A DNA stretch of 64,000 bases from Chryseobacterium rhizosphaerae (GCF_003385455.1 NZ_QNUF01000010.1:1-64000); one strand, 5' to 3'; shown: positions 1 to 8,963, counted from the first letter of the stretch. Made by a program: numbers and translations. The notes: generated by a model from the letters alone, not told the origin.

Positions 1-146
1 ATATTAAACACATAAATCTATAAAAAGTATTGTAATAAATTCGGAATTTATTTTTATAACACGTTGAAAACAAGCCATCACCATCATTAGCAATTCGTTT
101 AAAATAAACAATTACCATTAATAATATTAAATTCTAAAAAAAAAAA

Positions 147-485
147 TTAAAAAATATCTATTTCAATATCTACATCAATATCTTTTAATTCAAACAGATT
201 TAAGCCCTTATTCTCAAACTTCCCTTTTACAGTAAAAGCCTTATTATAAAACTCATTATGTTTATTTCCATTTTTAACGAACGTTATATGTGAAGATAGA
301 AAACCATCATCAACTACAAACATTCCAGTATTAAGATCAATATTTATATTTTTTGAATCAATATCTACCTTCCAATGATTACAAATATAACCTTCCGGCT
401 GAGTATTGTTCAATACGGCATTCCATGTATTAAAATCATGGCATAATAGCTCTGTAAGCTGATTTTTAAAAGTATCAATTTCCAT
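147..485 (-). CDS. Small hypothetical protein, 112 aa
   Basis: This is a soluble protein of about 112 residues that I do not recognise. It has no signal peptide, membrane segment or Cys cluster, and it ends in a very acidic, Asp/Ile-rich tail. The frame stays open upstream to 530, but those 15 extra codons lie inside the terminator-like hairpin at 518-544. The ATG at 485 (protein starting MEIDTFKNQ) is therefore the better start. It lies downstream of the exported protein at 614-1108 on the same strand, separated from it by that hairpin, so the two are probably separate transcription units. The composition looks like a genuine AT-rich flavobacterial gene. No function can be assigned. Confidence 0.6.
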   Translation of the reverse strand: MEIDTFKNQLTELLCHDFNTWNAVLNNTQPEGYICNHWKVDIDSKNINIDLNTGMFVVDDGFLSSHITFVKNGNKHNEFYNKAFTVKGKFENKGLNLFELKDIDVDIEIDIF

Positions 486-517
486 AATTAATATTTTGAG
501 TTTGTTATAAAAAATAA

Positions 518-544
518 AAAACACCCACAAAATGTGAGTGTTTT
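518..544 (-). terminator. Hairpin terminator after the 614-1108 gene
   Basis: The arms AAAACACCCACA and TGTGAGTGTTTT pair over 12 positions with one C/A mismatch, which becomes a G-U wobble on the minus strand. The loop is 3 nt, and a T-rich stretch follows on the minus strand. This fits an intrinsic terminator for the minus-strand gene ending at 614, and it separates that gene from the ATG at 485. Confidence 0.6.
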
Positions 545-613
545 CTTCATTAAAATTTAATGAACTTCATGGTATATATTATATTTTTTATCTCTAGTAA
601 CATCTTATGGTAA

Positions 614-1108
614 TCAATGATGTTCAGAATATGCTATTAATTTTGGATCAGTAAACAGCACCTTCAAATAATTGGATTCTACAGAACTGCTAATTTTTCC
701 GTTATTTTTTATCATAGTGAATCCTAATGAAGCTCCTTTCTTCAAATACATCTGAAAAAAAAATACTCCGGTAGGCAGCATGTCCTGAGGATTAAGTTCG
801 AAGACTTCTTTACTATTAATATTTACAGCATATTTATCCCGTGTTTTATTATCTTTTATGACAGATGAAAGAATGATTCTATAGGTACCTTCTTTCCCCA
901 TAATTATTTCATTATCCTTAAGGAAAATTCCTTCCGTATTGGTACTCTCTATACTCAGCTCTGAAAAAATGTTTTTTTTCCTTATGCCTTCACCTTCATA
1001 TCCGATTCCGCTAAAGGAATAAATAGATTTTTTGTCAATAATTTCACATTTAGCTGTGTTCTGTGCATATGCGAAGTTCATAAAACTGATTAGAAAGGAT
1101 AAGGACAT
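614..1108 (-). CDS. Exported protein, possible C1q/TNF-like jelly-roll domain
   Basis: A 164-residue protein with a short hydrophobic N-terminus (MSLSFLISFMNFAYAQ) ending in a signal-peptidase-like AYA-Q site, so it is probably exported. The mature part is mostly beta: a 'GKEGTYRIILSSVI' strand, a 'KKGASLGFTMIKNN' turn and a 'YLKVLFTD' terminal strand. This layout recalls the C1q/TNF-like jelly roll seen in many flavobacterial surface proteins, including the C-terminal half of the protein at 7021-7773. The fold assignment is inference. No in-frame ATG was found just upstream of 1108, so the signal peptide is short, or a non-ATG start is used. Confidence 0.6.
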   Translation of the reverse strand: MSLSFLISFMNFAYAQNTAKCEIIDKKSIYSFSGIGYEGEGIRKKNIFSELSIESTNTEGIFLKDNEIIMGKEGTYRIILSSVIKDNKTRDKYAVNINSKEVFELNPQDMLPTGVFFFQMYLKKGASLGFTMIKNNGKISSSVESNYLKVLFTDPKLIAYSEHH

Positions 1109-1288
1109 AAATTTTAAATATATTATTTTTTCTAAATGATCTGCATTTATCCACTGATATTGAAAGGACGCAGTTGTAGGTAATGCTAGCTATTTTTTGT
1201 CATTCTTTATATTTTATATGGTTAATACTTAAACTTTATTAAAAATTCTATGAATAAAATATTGGTATTGGCAGATATAAAATAAAGG

Positions 1289-1313
1289 CAGGCCCTAATA
1301 TGGCTAGGGCCTG
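1289..1313. repeat. Perfect 9-bp inverted repeat (hairpin A)
   Basis: CAGGCCCTA and TAGGGCCTG flank a 7-nt loop. It is far more GC-rich than the surrounding AT-rich DNA. No T tract follows on either strand, so a simple intrinsic terminator is not well supported. It shares its core with the hairpin at 1385-1403. Confidence 0.55.
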
Positions 1314-1384
1314 GACTTATTTAATCAAATAAGGAATGATGATGCAAAAAATAAAAATCATTGGCTTTTCATCATTAAAAGACT

Positions 1385-1403
1385 GGCCCTTGTAGCAAGG
1401 GCC
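1385..1403. repeat. Perfect 8-bp inverted repeat (hairpin B)
   Basis: GGCCCTTG and CAAGGGCC flank a 3-nt loop. It resembles the hairpin about 75 bp upstream. No T tract follows. Role unknown. Confidence 0.5.
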
Positions 1404-1730
1404 CAACAACAAAGAATGGAAACAGATCTTGTGATTGAGGGAACCAAAAATTCTGATTATAGCATTCTTTTTCATCAGTTGTATTTTTTTAAGTGTAAAT
1501 AAAAATCACTTGTATTAATAGATTTAACGGGAACAATGTTTTCTCTCTATTTTTCTGCAAGATTATGGTTTTATTTGTTGAAATGAAAAGAATTCATGTG
1601 AGATTTTCCGAATAAATAACACAATAAACAACTAACAATCAAAATATTACAATATATAACCTTTAATTAATAATGTGAAAATTTTGAAGCATTATTAAAG
1701 AAATTGAAAGAAAAAATTAATTAATAAACA

Positions 1731-1753
1731 TAAAAAAACTCCTCATAAGGAGT
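1731..1753 (-). terminator. Terminator of the 1786-3417 regulator gene
   Basis: On the minus strand ACTCCT-TATG-AGGAGT is followed at once by a run of seven T. It lies about 35 bases past the stop codon of the regulator gene, a classic intrinsic terminator layout. Confidence 0.65.
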
Positions 1754-1785
1754 AAGGAACTTATAATAATTTTCATCAGAAACAG

Positions 1786-3417
1786 CTATTGCAAATACAT
1801 TACATCTTCTTGTTTTAGCTGGCTGATAAAATAAGAAGGAGTCATTCCCGTTTCTTTCTTAAAAATAACTGCAAATACTTCTCTGGATGTGAAACCACAT
1901 TCTTCTGCCAAATAACTGATTTTATACTCTCTGTATACAGTATTTTTATAGAGCTTATTGGTGATATAGCCAATTCTTAATCCATTAATATAATTGTTAT
2001 AACTTTTTCCTTTATGCTGCTTAATAATTTCAGACAAATATCTGGGGTTTGTATTCAGTTCACTGGCAAGAAATGTAAGTGTAAAGTCTTTTTTTATAAA
2101 CTTTTGTGAATTTTCAATTTTTCTCAGCTTTGACAAGATATTATCTACAGTATCATTTTTAATAATAAGGCTTGGTATTTTTTCATTGGAATAAATGATC
2201 CTTTCATTATTTTCTATGGCCAAAGTTTCAGCGGTTATATCCTTTTCTTCAACGGATACAGATTCTACTTTTTTTAGGTCTTCGATGATCTGCTCATACT
2301 TTTTATGTAAGATTTTGTTTCTTCTTTTCCAATAAGCCCACCCTCCTAACATTGAAAGGATAAGTAAAATAGCCCCTGCCACCATCATTCTATTCATTAA
2401 ATCACGGTTATCATTCTCCTGTTCAGATAAAATATGTTCTATAGGCGTATTGATCATTTGCCTTTCTGCATTTACAATACTATCATTCAATTCGGTAAAT
2501 TTTTCCATATATTCGGAAGATTCTTCTTTATTCCCTTTCTCTACATGGGACTTAAACAGAACTTCATAAATATCTCTCCGAATATATGGAAAACTGGATT
2601 TTTTCTCCATAAAAGCAGCTTCTTTAGCATATTGGATAGCTTTATCATAGTTTTTCTGATCAAAATAAAGCCATGCAAATTCATTTAAAATCAGTATCTC
2701 AGTTTGTACATCTATTGAATAGTTCTTATTTCTGCAAATTTCTAAAGCTTTGGTAAGATACTCTTCAGCTTTTTTAGGGTTTGCCTTCGCCACATTCATC
2801 ATTCCTAAATTCATATAAACACGGGAAATCATGTAATACTTCTTACTTACAAAATTCTTATCAGCACTTATCTTTAAAACTTCATCCAATGTTTTTTTTT
2901 CATAAGACATTACAGAATCTATAGGAGCATTGATATGGGCCATATAACTCCCTATCCCTGTATAGATAAGAGATCTATAATAAAATCTGGAATCAGCTGA
3001 TGTAATTTTTTCAGATATTTCTAAAGCTTTGGTAAATTCTTTTAAACTTTCATCATTGAAGCCCAGTTCAGTATAGGCAGAAGCTCTAAGTCTAAAGGTA
3101 TTTGACAAGTCATCCATTTTTTCCAAATTGCTTGACAAAAGTTCTGCTTCCTTACTAATCTCAATTACCTTTTTGAAATTGCCAGTATCAAAATACTTTG
3201 CCATCTGGATCATAAGATTGTCAAGCATGCCTTTCTTATAATCTATTTTTTTAGCTGAATTATAGCTTTCTATTGAAAGTTGAATAGCTTTTTTAGGGTT
3301 AGTAGTACTTATTTTTCTTAGTTCAACAATTTCTTTGTCCACATCTTTTTCAGATGATGGCATTGAATAGATACAGCTAAAAAAAAAACACAATATGAGG
3401 GAGATAATTTTTTTCAT
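1786..3417 (-). CDS. TPR sensor / AraC-type transmembrane regulator (copy 1)
   Basis: A 543-residue one-component regulator. An N-terminal signal peptide (about 1-18) leads into TPR-like helical repeats (about 30-320). One membrane segment lies near 342-362 and is followed by WKRRNK, so the C-terminal part should face the cytoplasm. The last ~110 residues form an AraC/XylS double helix-turn-helix; the second HTH holds 'KISYLAEECGF' and the signature 'TGMTPSYF'. The likely job is to sense something in the periplasm through the TPRs and bind DNA at the membrane. It is paralogous to 5160-6746 and 13156-14766, with the same order of domains and near-identical HTH motifs. Target genes are unknown; the exported proteins nearby are candidates. 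Confidence 0.85.
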   Translation of the reverse strand: MKKIISLILCFFFSCIYSMPSSEKDVDKEIVELRKISTTNPKKAIQLSIESYNSAKKIDYKKGMLDNLMIQMAKYFDTGNFKKVIEISKEAELLSSNLEKMDDLSNTFRLRASAYTELGFNDESLKEFTKALEISEKITSADSRFYYRSLIYTGIGSYMAHINAPIDSVMSYEKKTLDEVLKISADKNFVSKKYYMISRVYMNLGMMNVAKANPKKAEEYLTKALEICRNKNYSIDVQTEILILNEFAWLYFDQKNYDKAIQYAKEAAFMEKKSSFPYIRRDIYEVLFKSHVEKGNKEESSEYMEKFTELNDSIVNAERQMINTPIEHILSEQENDNRDLMNRMMVAGAILLILSMLGGWAYWKRRNKILHKKYEQIIEDLKKVESVSVEEKDITAETLAIENNERIIYSNEKIPSLIIKNDTVDNILSKLRKIENSQKFIKKDFTLTFLASELNTNPRYLSEIIKQHKGKSYNNYINGLRIGYITNKLYKNTVYREYKISYLAEECGFTSREVFAVIFKKETGMTPSYFISQLKQEDVMYLQ

Positions 3418-3681
3418 AGTTTGTGCCGGTAATATGCAAAATAAACACTAATTCTAAGATATTTGTTTATTTTTTCCTTTATATTTTCCGAATTTATTAC
3501 ATGACAAAACAAACACAACACACTAAATTACAGACAGATAAAATTAAAAAGCATCCATTTCAATTCATGCCTATTTTTGAATAAAAATGAACCGGACATT
3601 AAAGTTATATCTGATTTAAGTCGAGTGTAAATTAAGTATTAAAAGAATATAAGTGTTGATAATACGATCACTATCTTCTGA

Positions 3682-4194
3682 TTATTTTGATACCGATCCT
3701 ATCTTTAAATCAACACCTGCAAGATATTGCATTAATCTATGGTGAAGCAAAGTGTCAACTGTTAAAAGGCCAACAAACATTATGGCAAATCCCAGTGCTA
3801 AACCTTTATAATAACCTTCAGGGATCATCAGGTATGATATTAAAGAAATAACAATTAATATAACCCAGATTTTCTTCAGCATTAAAAAGACATTATGATC
3901 TTTTTTTAATTTTTGTGATTCTTTTTTAAGAGCATCTTCAGTGGATAATTTTGTATGCATTTCCACTTTTTGTTCCTGTTGATTTCTATTCATCAGTAAA
4001 TAGCCTCCATATCCAATATTAACTGCAAATAGCAAAAAAAGCGGCAAGGTCATTCCCCTGAGAATTACATTAGTATTTTTTACGAACAGTAGCAAAACAG
4101 GAACAAGAAGAACTGCAGCAGTTACCATCCATTTTCCCTGTTCAATTTCACCTTTAGTCCAAGTATAATAATCTTGGAAAAAATCATTTCTCAT
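3682..4194 (-). CDS. Conserved membrane protein, 170 aa, unknown function
   Basis: The protein has two hydrophobic pairs: about 23-43 and 48-66, then about 108-125 and 128-150. Between them is a Lys/Glu-rich cytoplasmic-type loop (about 70-105), giving four predicted membrane segments. It starts MRNDFFQDYYTWTKGEIEQ. I do not recognise a functional family. The start codon overlaps the stop codon of a short frame-damaged reading frame upstream (4184-4393), suggesting an originally coupled two-gene operon. Confidence 0.65.
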   Translation of the reverse strand: MRNDFFQDYYTWTKGEIEQGKWMVTAAVLLVPVLLLFVKNTNVILRGMTLPLFLLFAVNIGYGGYLLMNRNQQEQKVEMHTKLSTEDALKKESQKLKKDHNVFLMLKKIWVILIVISLISYLMIPEGYYKGLALGFAIMFVGLLTVDTLLHHRLMQYLAGVDLKIGSVSK

Positions 4195-4393
4195 GTTTAT
4201 GTAAGTCTTTGAAATTATAATTATTAATCTTATTCACCTCATTTTTATTCGTTAGTATATTCTTCAGAATCTTCAACAAAATCAATACAGCTTCTTTTGT
4301 TCTTATATTTTCTTTCTCAATTGTCAAAATTAAAGCATTACTACTTCTTTATTGTTGGCATTTAGTTCAATCTTATATTTCTGAAAAGCTCAT
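4184..4393 (-). pseudogene. Possible frameshifted small gene upstream of the membrane protein
   Basis: Three consecutive pieces in different frames can be joined into one plausible small protein. It runs MSF, then QKYKIELNANNKEVVML, then LTIEKENIRTKEAVLILLKI and on to a stop at 4184-4186, which overlaps the ATG at 4194. At least two frame changes would be needed (near 4385 and near 4330). The last piece alone is open from a TTG at 4327, giving 47 codons. The overlap with the next gene supports a real ancestral coding sequence, but AT-rich DNA yields such pieces by chance. Confidence 0.3.
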
Positions 4394-4485
4394 AAACCTA
4401 AATAATGCCTTCCAAATACATCAAGAACTCTTCTTATCTTCGGTTAATTAAAATATTGAATAATATAAGAGGAATATTGCAGTTC

Positions 4486-4944
4486 TTATTCTTCTATATA
4501 TTTATTATATTTATACAGCCATTTGTAAAGGGTTGTTTTGGGGATCCGGTATTTACTGATGATTTCTTCCCTGGTCATTTCCCCTTTATTGATTCTTCTG
4601 ATGATAAATTCAATAATTTCTTTTGTATAAATATTTTTACGAAACTGAGGTTCCTGAGACTTTACCTCTTTTTTGATTTCTATCTGGTTATATCTATTGG
4701 CAGACGGAGGAGCATATAAAACCAAATGCTGAGAGTACAATCTGAAAAAATCATATTGTAATAGCTGAGACCATTTGATTAAAATATCCGTATCTAAAGT
4801 ATCGGAGTTATACATCTGCTCAATATCCTTAGCTTCGCAATTAAAAATGCTGCATAAGCTTTCAATTTCTATATGATTCTCCTTTACACTGTTCTCAAGC
4901 AGTTGTCCGATATTAATTTGTTTTAAGTCCATCATTAAATTCAT
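4486..4944 (-). CDS. Small HTH protein, IS3 OrfA-like (copy 1)
   Basis: A 152-residue protein starting at ATG 4944 or the ATG two or three codons in (MNLMMDLKQ). The N-terminal half carries a conserved block ending 'WSQLLQYDFFRLYSQHLVLY'. The C-terminal half ('PQFRKNIYTKEIIEFII...IPKTTLYKWLYKYN') is a helix-turn-helix like that of IS3-family OrfA transposase subunits. No DDE transposase ORF and no terminal repeats are nearby, so it looks like a domesticated DNA-binding protein, not an active element. It is a clear paralogue of 8547-8963 and, like that copy, sits among the TPR/AraC regulators and exported proteins. Confidence 0.7.
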   Translation of the reverse strand: MNLMMDLKQINIGQLLENSVKENHIEIESLCSIFNCEAKDIEQMYNSDTLDTDILIKWSQLLQYDFFRLYSQHLVLYAPPSANRYNQIEIKKEVKSQEPQFRKNIYTKEIIEFIIRRINKGEMTREEIISKYRIPKTTLYKWLYKYNKYIEE

Positions 4945-5159
4945 TTGTGTTTTATTATCTGACCATCCATTGATTTATCCTTAATATTTTAGGATTAAAA
5001 ATTCATATCCGGATTCTATTTCCAGTACAACAATATGGTTTTAGGTGAATACAGAAAAAAGAACCGTGTGATAAATTCTGAATACATTACGATAACCACT
5101 TAAGGGTTCTATCCAATTTATACAAACAAAACATACATTGTTTATCAATATAGTATAAC

Positions 5160-6746
5160 TCAATCTTGTAAGAAGTCATCTTGTATGAGGTCATTATTTA
5201 AACTGTTGATAAAATATGAAGGAGTAACTCCGGTTTCTTTTTTGAAAGTAACCGCAAAAACCTCTCTTGAAGAAAATCCACTTTCATCAGCCAGATAACT
5301 TATTTTGTATTCTCTATAAATAGGATTTTCAATGAGTTTCGTTTTAATATAGCCAATTCTTAGTCCATTAATATAGTTACTATAGTTTTTCTTTTTATAT
5401 TGTTTTATAATAGCCGAGAGATATCGCGTATTGGTATCCAGATCATTCGCCAAGGAACTAAGACTTATATCTTTTTTTATAAATTTCTGAGATTTTTCGA
5501 ATTTAGTAAGCTTAAGCAATATTGATTTAGTGGTATAATCAGGAATGTTTATTGTTTTTTCATTGGGAGCTTCAGAGTGCTCATCTTGCTCTGCTATAGT
5601 ATTTTCTGTATCTGCTGCATCCGATATTTTATACATTTTTTTCCATACAGCGAGGCTGATGACAATAATAATGGCAATAATAATCCAGATTAAGATACTA
5701 CCTTGTTTTGTTCGCGTATTAGGTGTCTGCTTACCTATTAAAATATCTTTCTCATTAATATTCACAGCATTCTTCTCTATATTCACAAGGCTGTCATTCA
5801 ACTTAATATAAAGATTGGTGTATTTTCGTGCAGGTACTTCCTTTTTTAATGCTGAATATGCCTTAAAACCAACTTCATATATATCTCTGCGAACATAGGG
5901 CATATCTACTTTTTTTTCTGCCTTTTCTGCCTGATCTGCGTAGTACGCTGCTTTATCATATTTTTCATGATCATAATACATCCATGCAAATTCATTGAGT
6001 ATACTTACTCCAAGATCTTTATGAATATGATATTTTTTATCTTGGCAAATTTCCAGCGCTTTTGATAATTTACTGACAGCTTCTTCGGTATTTCCCAAAG
6101 CAGCATTCATCATTCCCAAATTCATATAAGCAACAGCCATAATATGGTACTTTTTTTCCAGGAATTCTTTATTATCATCAATAATCATTGCACTTTCCAA
6201 GCATTTATTCTGATAATACATTACCGAGTCAATAGAAGCATTCACATGAGAAAAATAGGTTACAAATTCTTTATACACAAGAGCTTTCATGTAATTTCTA
6301 TCATTTTTAAGTTCGATGTTACCTGCCGCTTCAAGGGCTTTTTTAAGCTCCTGAAGGCTTTCATTATCAGCATTCAATTCAATATAGGCAGAGGCCTTAT
6401 ATCTATGAGAATTAACCAGTGATGTATCATTTTTGCTGGTCAGTTTTTCAATTTCGTTACATAATGCAATTGCTTTTTTAAAGTTCCCAATCTCACAATA
6501 TTTATTAATGAGTACGCTATTAATTTTAAGTAATTCTTTTTTATACCCTTTATTTTTGGCAATATGATAGATATCTGCAGAGAGGGCAATTATTTTATGG
6601 GGGTCATTGGCATGAGAATTTTGAATCTTTTTAATTTCTTCTTCAATTTGTGATTCATTTAATGATTTTAAGCTTGTAAAAGACAGCATACAATACAAAA
6701 AAATCAAAACTTTTTTTTCTATCATTAGTAGTGTTTGTGTTAACAA
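5160..6746 (-). CDS. TPR sensor / AraC-type transmembrane regulator (copy 2)
   Basis: A 528-residue paralogue of 1786-3417. The hydrophobic N-terminus (VLIFLYCMLSFTSLKS) looks like a signal peptide, and the true start may be the Met at residue 8 (6725). TPR-type helices follow to about residue 330, then one very hydrophobic membrane segment (about 348-370) followed by KKMYK. The C-terminal AraC domain has 'KISYLADESGF' and 'TGVTPSYF'. A poorly conserved, acidic linker lies between membrane segment and HTH. Expected role: a membrane-bound one-component regulator with a periplasmic TPR sensor. No terminator or partner gene is obvious downstream. Confidence 0.83.
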   Translation of the reverse strand: MLTQTLLMIEKKVLIFLYCMLSFTSLKSLNESQIEEEIKKIQNSHANDPHKIIALSADIYHIAKNKGYKKELLKINSVLINKYCEIGNFKKAIALCNEIEKLTSKNDTSLVNSHRYKASAYIELNADNESLQELKKALEAAGNIELKNDRNYMKALVYKEFVTYFSHVNASIDSVMYYQNKCLESAMIIDDNKEFLEKKYHIMAVAYMNLGMMNAALGNTEEAVSKLSKALEICQDKKYHIHKDLGVSILNEFAWMYYDHEKYDKAAYYADQAEKAEKKVDMPYVRRDIYEVGFKAYSALKKEVPARKYTNLYIKLNDSLVNIEKNAVNINEKDILIGKQTPNTRTKQGSILIWIIIAIIIVISLAVWKKMYKISDAADTENTIAEQDEHSEAPNEKTINIPDYTTKSILLKLTKFEKSQKFIKKDISLSSLANDLDTNTRYLSAIIKQYKKKNYSNYINGLRIGYIKTKLIENPIYREYKISYLADESGFSSREVFAVTFKKETGVTPSYFINSLNNDLIQDDFLQD

Positions 6747-6961
6747 ATTAAATCATAACCCATTGATCTGTACAAAAGAACAATGTAAGTTATTCTGAAT
6801 TCAACTCGTATTTTTAAAATTATAAAGTTTTAATATTCAATAAATTAATAGCAATACAAATCATATTAGATTGGCTATTTTTTTTCGAGTATTTTTCAAA
6901 AAAACAGGGATATATTCATAAATCATCTTGTGTTAAATTTTCTCCGGCAGAGGTAAAGGTG

Positions 6962-6969
6962 TAGGTTTG
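6962..6969 (+). promoter_or_regulatory. Candidate -7 element of the 7021 gene
   Basis: TAGGTTTG matches the Bacteroidota -7 consensus TAnnTTTG and lies about 50 bases before the ATG at 7021. No good -33 TTG sits at the usual spacing, so this is only a partial match. Confidence 0.35.
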
Positions 6970-7020
6970 CATACCTGTTAATCACAGATCGGTTAAACAC
7001 CAATTTAAAAACAACATAAA

Positions 7021-7773
7021 ATGAACAAAAAATTATTGACTGCTTTTGCTGTCTCATTATGCCTGTCACTTCACGCTCAATCCAACAGTGTAGGTATCAG
7101 TACTTCTACTCCCACAGAAACTTTAGACATTAACGGAACTGAAAGAATAAGAGAACTTCCAGTAGATGGATCTTCAAATGTAATCTACACTAAACCGGAC
7201 GGAACAAAATCCATTAATAAAGACCAGTCTTTCAAAGCTCTTAAAACTCTTGTAGCCGACGCTAATGGTGTAATAGGTTCCGTAAACTGGATGCCTGTAC
7301 AACCTTCTGTCGTTATTAGCGGAGCCGATGGCCTTGATGCTGTAACAACCACCAGTACAATATCTGCCGTAAACGGTGAACTCACAACAACACCTGTTTT
7401 AGCAACAAAAACCTTTACTCTATCTAAAAAATCAATGGTTACATTTTCTTATAATATTTCTGCTTCTGATATTGTAAAAGCCAACGGGGACAATCTCTTT
7501 GACGGAACTTCAAAAAGAGTGGGTGCAAAACTGATCCTAAACTCCAAGGACATTATCAATTCCGGCATTCCTTTTACCAACAGCGGACAAAAATATGTCT
7601 TCGGTGTTTTTTACCTGAACGGAAACAGAAGTATTATATTAAGCGAAGGTACTTATACTGTTAACCTGGTAGGAAACGTATTTGCCTACACCGGAGATAC
7701 TATAGGAATAAAGGCAACCTTTGGTGCTACTTCTACAGATCAATTTGATATTATTGCAGTCCCTGTTCAATAA
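7021..7773 (+). CDS. Exported modular protein, C1q-like C-terminus (copy 1 of shared N-module)
   Basis: A 250-residue protein with signal peptide (MKKLLTAFAVSLCLSLHAQ-like, cleaved about 20). Residues about 22-95 form a module shared with 9074-9811 and 11704-12714: 'VGISTSTPTETLDINGTERI', then 'KPDGTKS', then 'VADANGVIGSVNW'. The rest (about 100-250) is a beta-rich domain of C1q/TNF-like appearance: 'KTFTLSKKSMVTFSYNIS', 'LSEGTYTVNLVGNVF' and 'GDTIGIKATFG'. No T9SS C-terminal sorting domain was seen. Likely a secreted or surface protein, perhaps oligomeric. It is followed by a small exported peptide on the same strand, and both are probably transcribed up to the terminator at 8160-8185. Confidence 0.75.
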   Translation: MNKKLLTAFAVSLCLSLHAQSNSVGISTSTPTETLDINGTERIRELPVDGSSNVIYTKPDGTKSINKDQSFKALKTLVADANGVIGSVNWMPVQPSVVISGADGLDAVTTTSTISAVNGELTTTPVLATKTFTLSKKSMVTFSYNISASDIVKANGDNLFDGTSKRVGAKLILNSKDIINSGIPFTNSGQKYVFGVFYLNGNRSIILSEGTYTVNLVGNVFAYTGDTIGIKATFGATSTDQFDIIAVPVQ

Positions 7774-7859
7774 TTTATTCGCCTAATTGAAAATTATATA
7801 TCTCTAAAAAAACAAAATATACATAACATTCATTATTAACTTTTTAAAAATCATTTACG

Positions 7860-8120
7860 ATGAAAAAAACATTATTCGCAGGATTATTACTTGCAACATT
7901 AGGAACCGCAAATATCAGTGCAAAAACACAAAGTATTCAAGAACCAGAAACGGCACAGTGCTATAGACAAGTATGCACCGTAATTACAGTAAAAGAAGGA
8001 AATTGTAATGTTACTTATAAAGTGACAACAACTTATTTCCTTTGCTTTGTTGTTTGCGAAAAAAGAACTGAAATAAAAAGAGACTGTTCCGGAGGTGGAA
8101 ATGGTAATTTTACAAAGTAA
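7860..8120 (+). CDS. Small exported Cys-rich peptide, 86 aa
   Basis: The signal peptide MKKTLFAGLLLATLGTANISA is followed by a mature part of about 64 residues with six cysteines (CYRQVC, GNC, FLCFVVC, DC), pairing into disulphides being likely outside the cytoplasm. The mature part has beta-strand-like alternation and ends in a Gly-rich tail. Function unknown. It lies 86 bases after the exported protein at 7021 and has its own terminator, so the pair may be co-expressed. Nothing links it to a processing enzyme, so I do not call it a bacteriocin. Confidence 0.7.
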   Translation: MKKTLFAGLLLATLGTANISAKTQSIQEPETAQCYRQVCTVITVKEGNCNVTYKVTTTYFLCFVVCEKRTEIKRDCSGGGNGNFTK

Positions 8121-8159
8121 TTTTTAAGTACCCCCTCAACAAAATCAATTTTGTATAAG

Positions 8160-8185
8160 AAAGGAGACCCAAAAAGTCTCCTTTT
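8160..8185 (+). terminator. Terminator after the exported peptide gene
   Basis: AAAGGAGAC and GTCTCCTTT form a 9-bp stem with a 7-nt loop and end in TTTT. It lies 40 bases past the stop at 8120. It could also act for the convergent gene ending at 8242. Confidence 0.75.
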
Positions 8186-8241
8186 GATATAAAAAACTAT
8201 TTCTTTAATAATGCTTTTTAAATACCTATCTCAACAATTAT

Positions 8242-8571
8242 CTATGAGTTGAACATTTTTTTCCATTTGGTTATTGTATTTCTGCTCAATTTAAAATGAT
8301 TGGCAAGCTGTACATTATTCATATTATTTTTTTTCTGATATTCCAATATTTCAAGAATAGCCAATCTATCATAAGATTTATGTTTTTGATTGTACATATT
8401 TCCTTTTGTACCAAAAATAATTTCATTAAGCCTTATTATATCTGTTGAAGACAGTATTTTTTTATTTAAGATAGATAAGCAGTAAGGTATCTTCTCAGTA
8501 TATTTTGCATTTAAAATATCTGAGTAAATTCTTTTATAATCAGGTATTAATTGTTGTATCTTTTCACCCAT
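8242..8571 (-). CDS. Second small HTH protein, overlapping partner of 8547-8963
   Basis: A 109-residue protein whose C-terminal third reads like a helix-turn-helix ('NNVQLANHFKLSRNTITKWKKMF', positions about 84-107). It starts 25 bases inside the preceding gene in another frame, indicating translational coupling or, as in IS3 elements, programmed frameshifting. It is too short and lacks DDE residues, so it is not a transposase catalytic subunit. The most likely role is DNA binding together with the upstream protein. No equivalent intact partner follows the paralogous gene at 4486-4944. Confidence 0.6.
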   Translation of the reverse strand: MGEKIQQLIPDYKRIYSDILNAKYTEKIPYCLSILNKKILSSTDIIRLNEIIFGTKGNMYNQKHKSYDRLAILEILEYQKKNNMNNVQLANHFKLSRNTITKWKKMFNS

Positions 8572-8963
8572 TTGTATAATGTTGTTTTAGGTATTCCGTA
8601 ATCATTTATAGCTTCACTGCAAGATTTTTCCCCCCTATTAATCTTTTCAAGGATAAAATCTACCATCTCCTTAGTATAAATATTCTTACGGAATTGGGGT
8701 AATTGACTTTTTATACTTTTATTTTGTTCCTTTTTAAGCGGACTAAAAAGTATTAAATGTTGAGAATAGAGTCTAAAGAAATCATACTCCAGTAATTTAC
8801 TCCAACGCAGCAGCGTATTGGTATCCAAATTCTCTTGGTTATACATACTGATAACCTCTTCTTCGGAACATTTGAGAAAACTACAGATACGGGATATTTC
8901 TATCTCCTTTTGAGCTACAATCTCTTTAATTAATTCTCCGATATTTATGTTTTTTAAATTCAA
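8547..8963 (-). CDS. Small HTH protein, IS3 OrfA-like (copy 2)
   Basis: A 138-residue paralogue of 4486-4944 with the same two blocks: 'WSKLLEYDFFRLYSQHLILF' in the middle and 'PQFRKNIYTKEMVDFILEKI...GIPKTTLYKWVKRYNN' at the end, an OrfA-type helix-turn-helix. The gene ends inside the next one (8242-8571). No inverted terminal repeats or target duplications were seen, which argues against a live insertion sequence. Probably a DNA-binding regulator. Confidence 0.7.
   Translation of the reverse strand: MNLKNINIGELIKEIVAQKEIEISRICSFLKCSEEEVISMYNQENLDTNTLLRWSKLLEYDFFRLYSQHLILFSPLKKEQNKSIKSQLPQFRKNIYTKEMVDFILEKINRGEKSCSEAINDYGIPKTTLYKWVKRYNN

Larger units (their letters stand above)
1109..1785. 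other. Non-coding stretch with two GC-rich hairpins
   Basis: No convincing ORF is present on either strand. The notable content is the pair of perfect inverted repeats at 1289-1313 and 1385-1403, which share a GGCCCT/AGGGCC core, and the terminator-like hairpin at 1731-1753. Confidence 0.5.

Noticed and set aside
4486-4944. Active IS3 insertion sequence
   Set aside because: Only the OrfA-like HTH is present; no DDE subunit, terminal repeats or target duplication at this locus or at 8242-8963.
7860-8120. Bacteriocin precursor
   Set aside because: It has an ordinary Sec signal peptide, not a double-glycine leader, and no export or immunity genes beside it.
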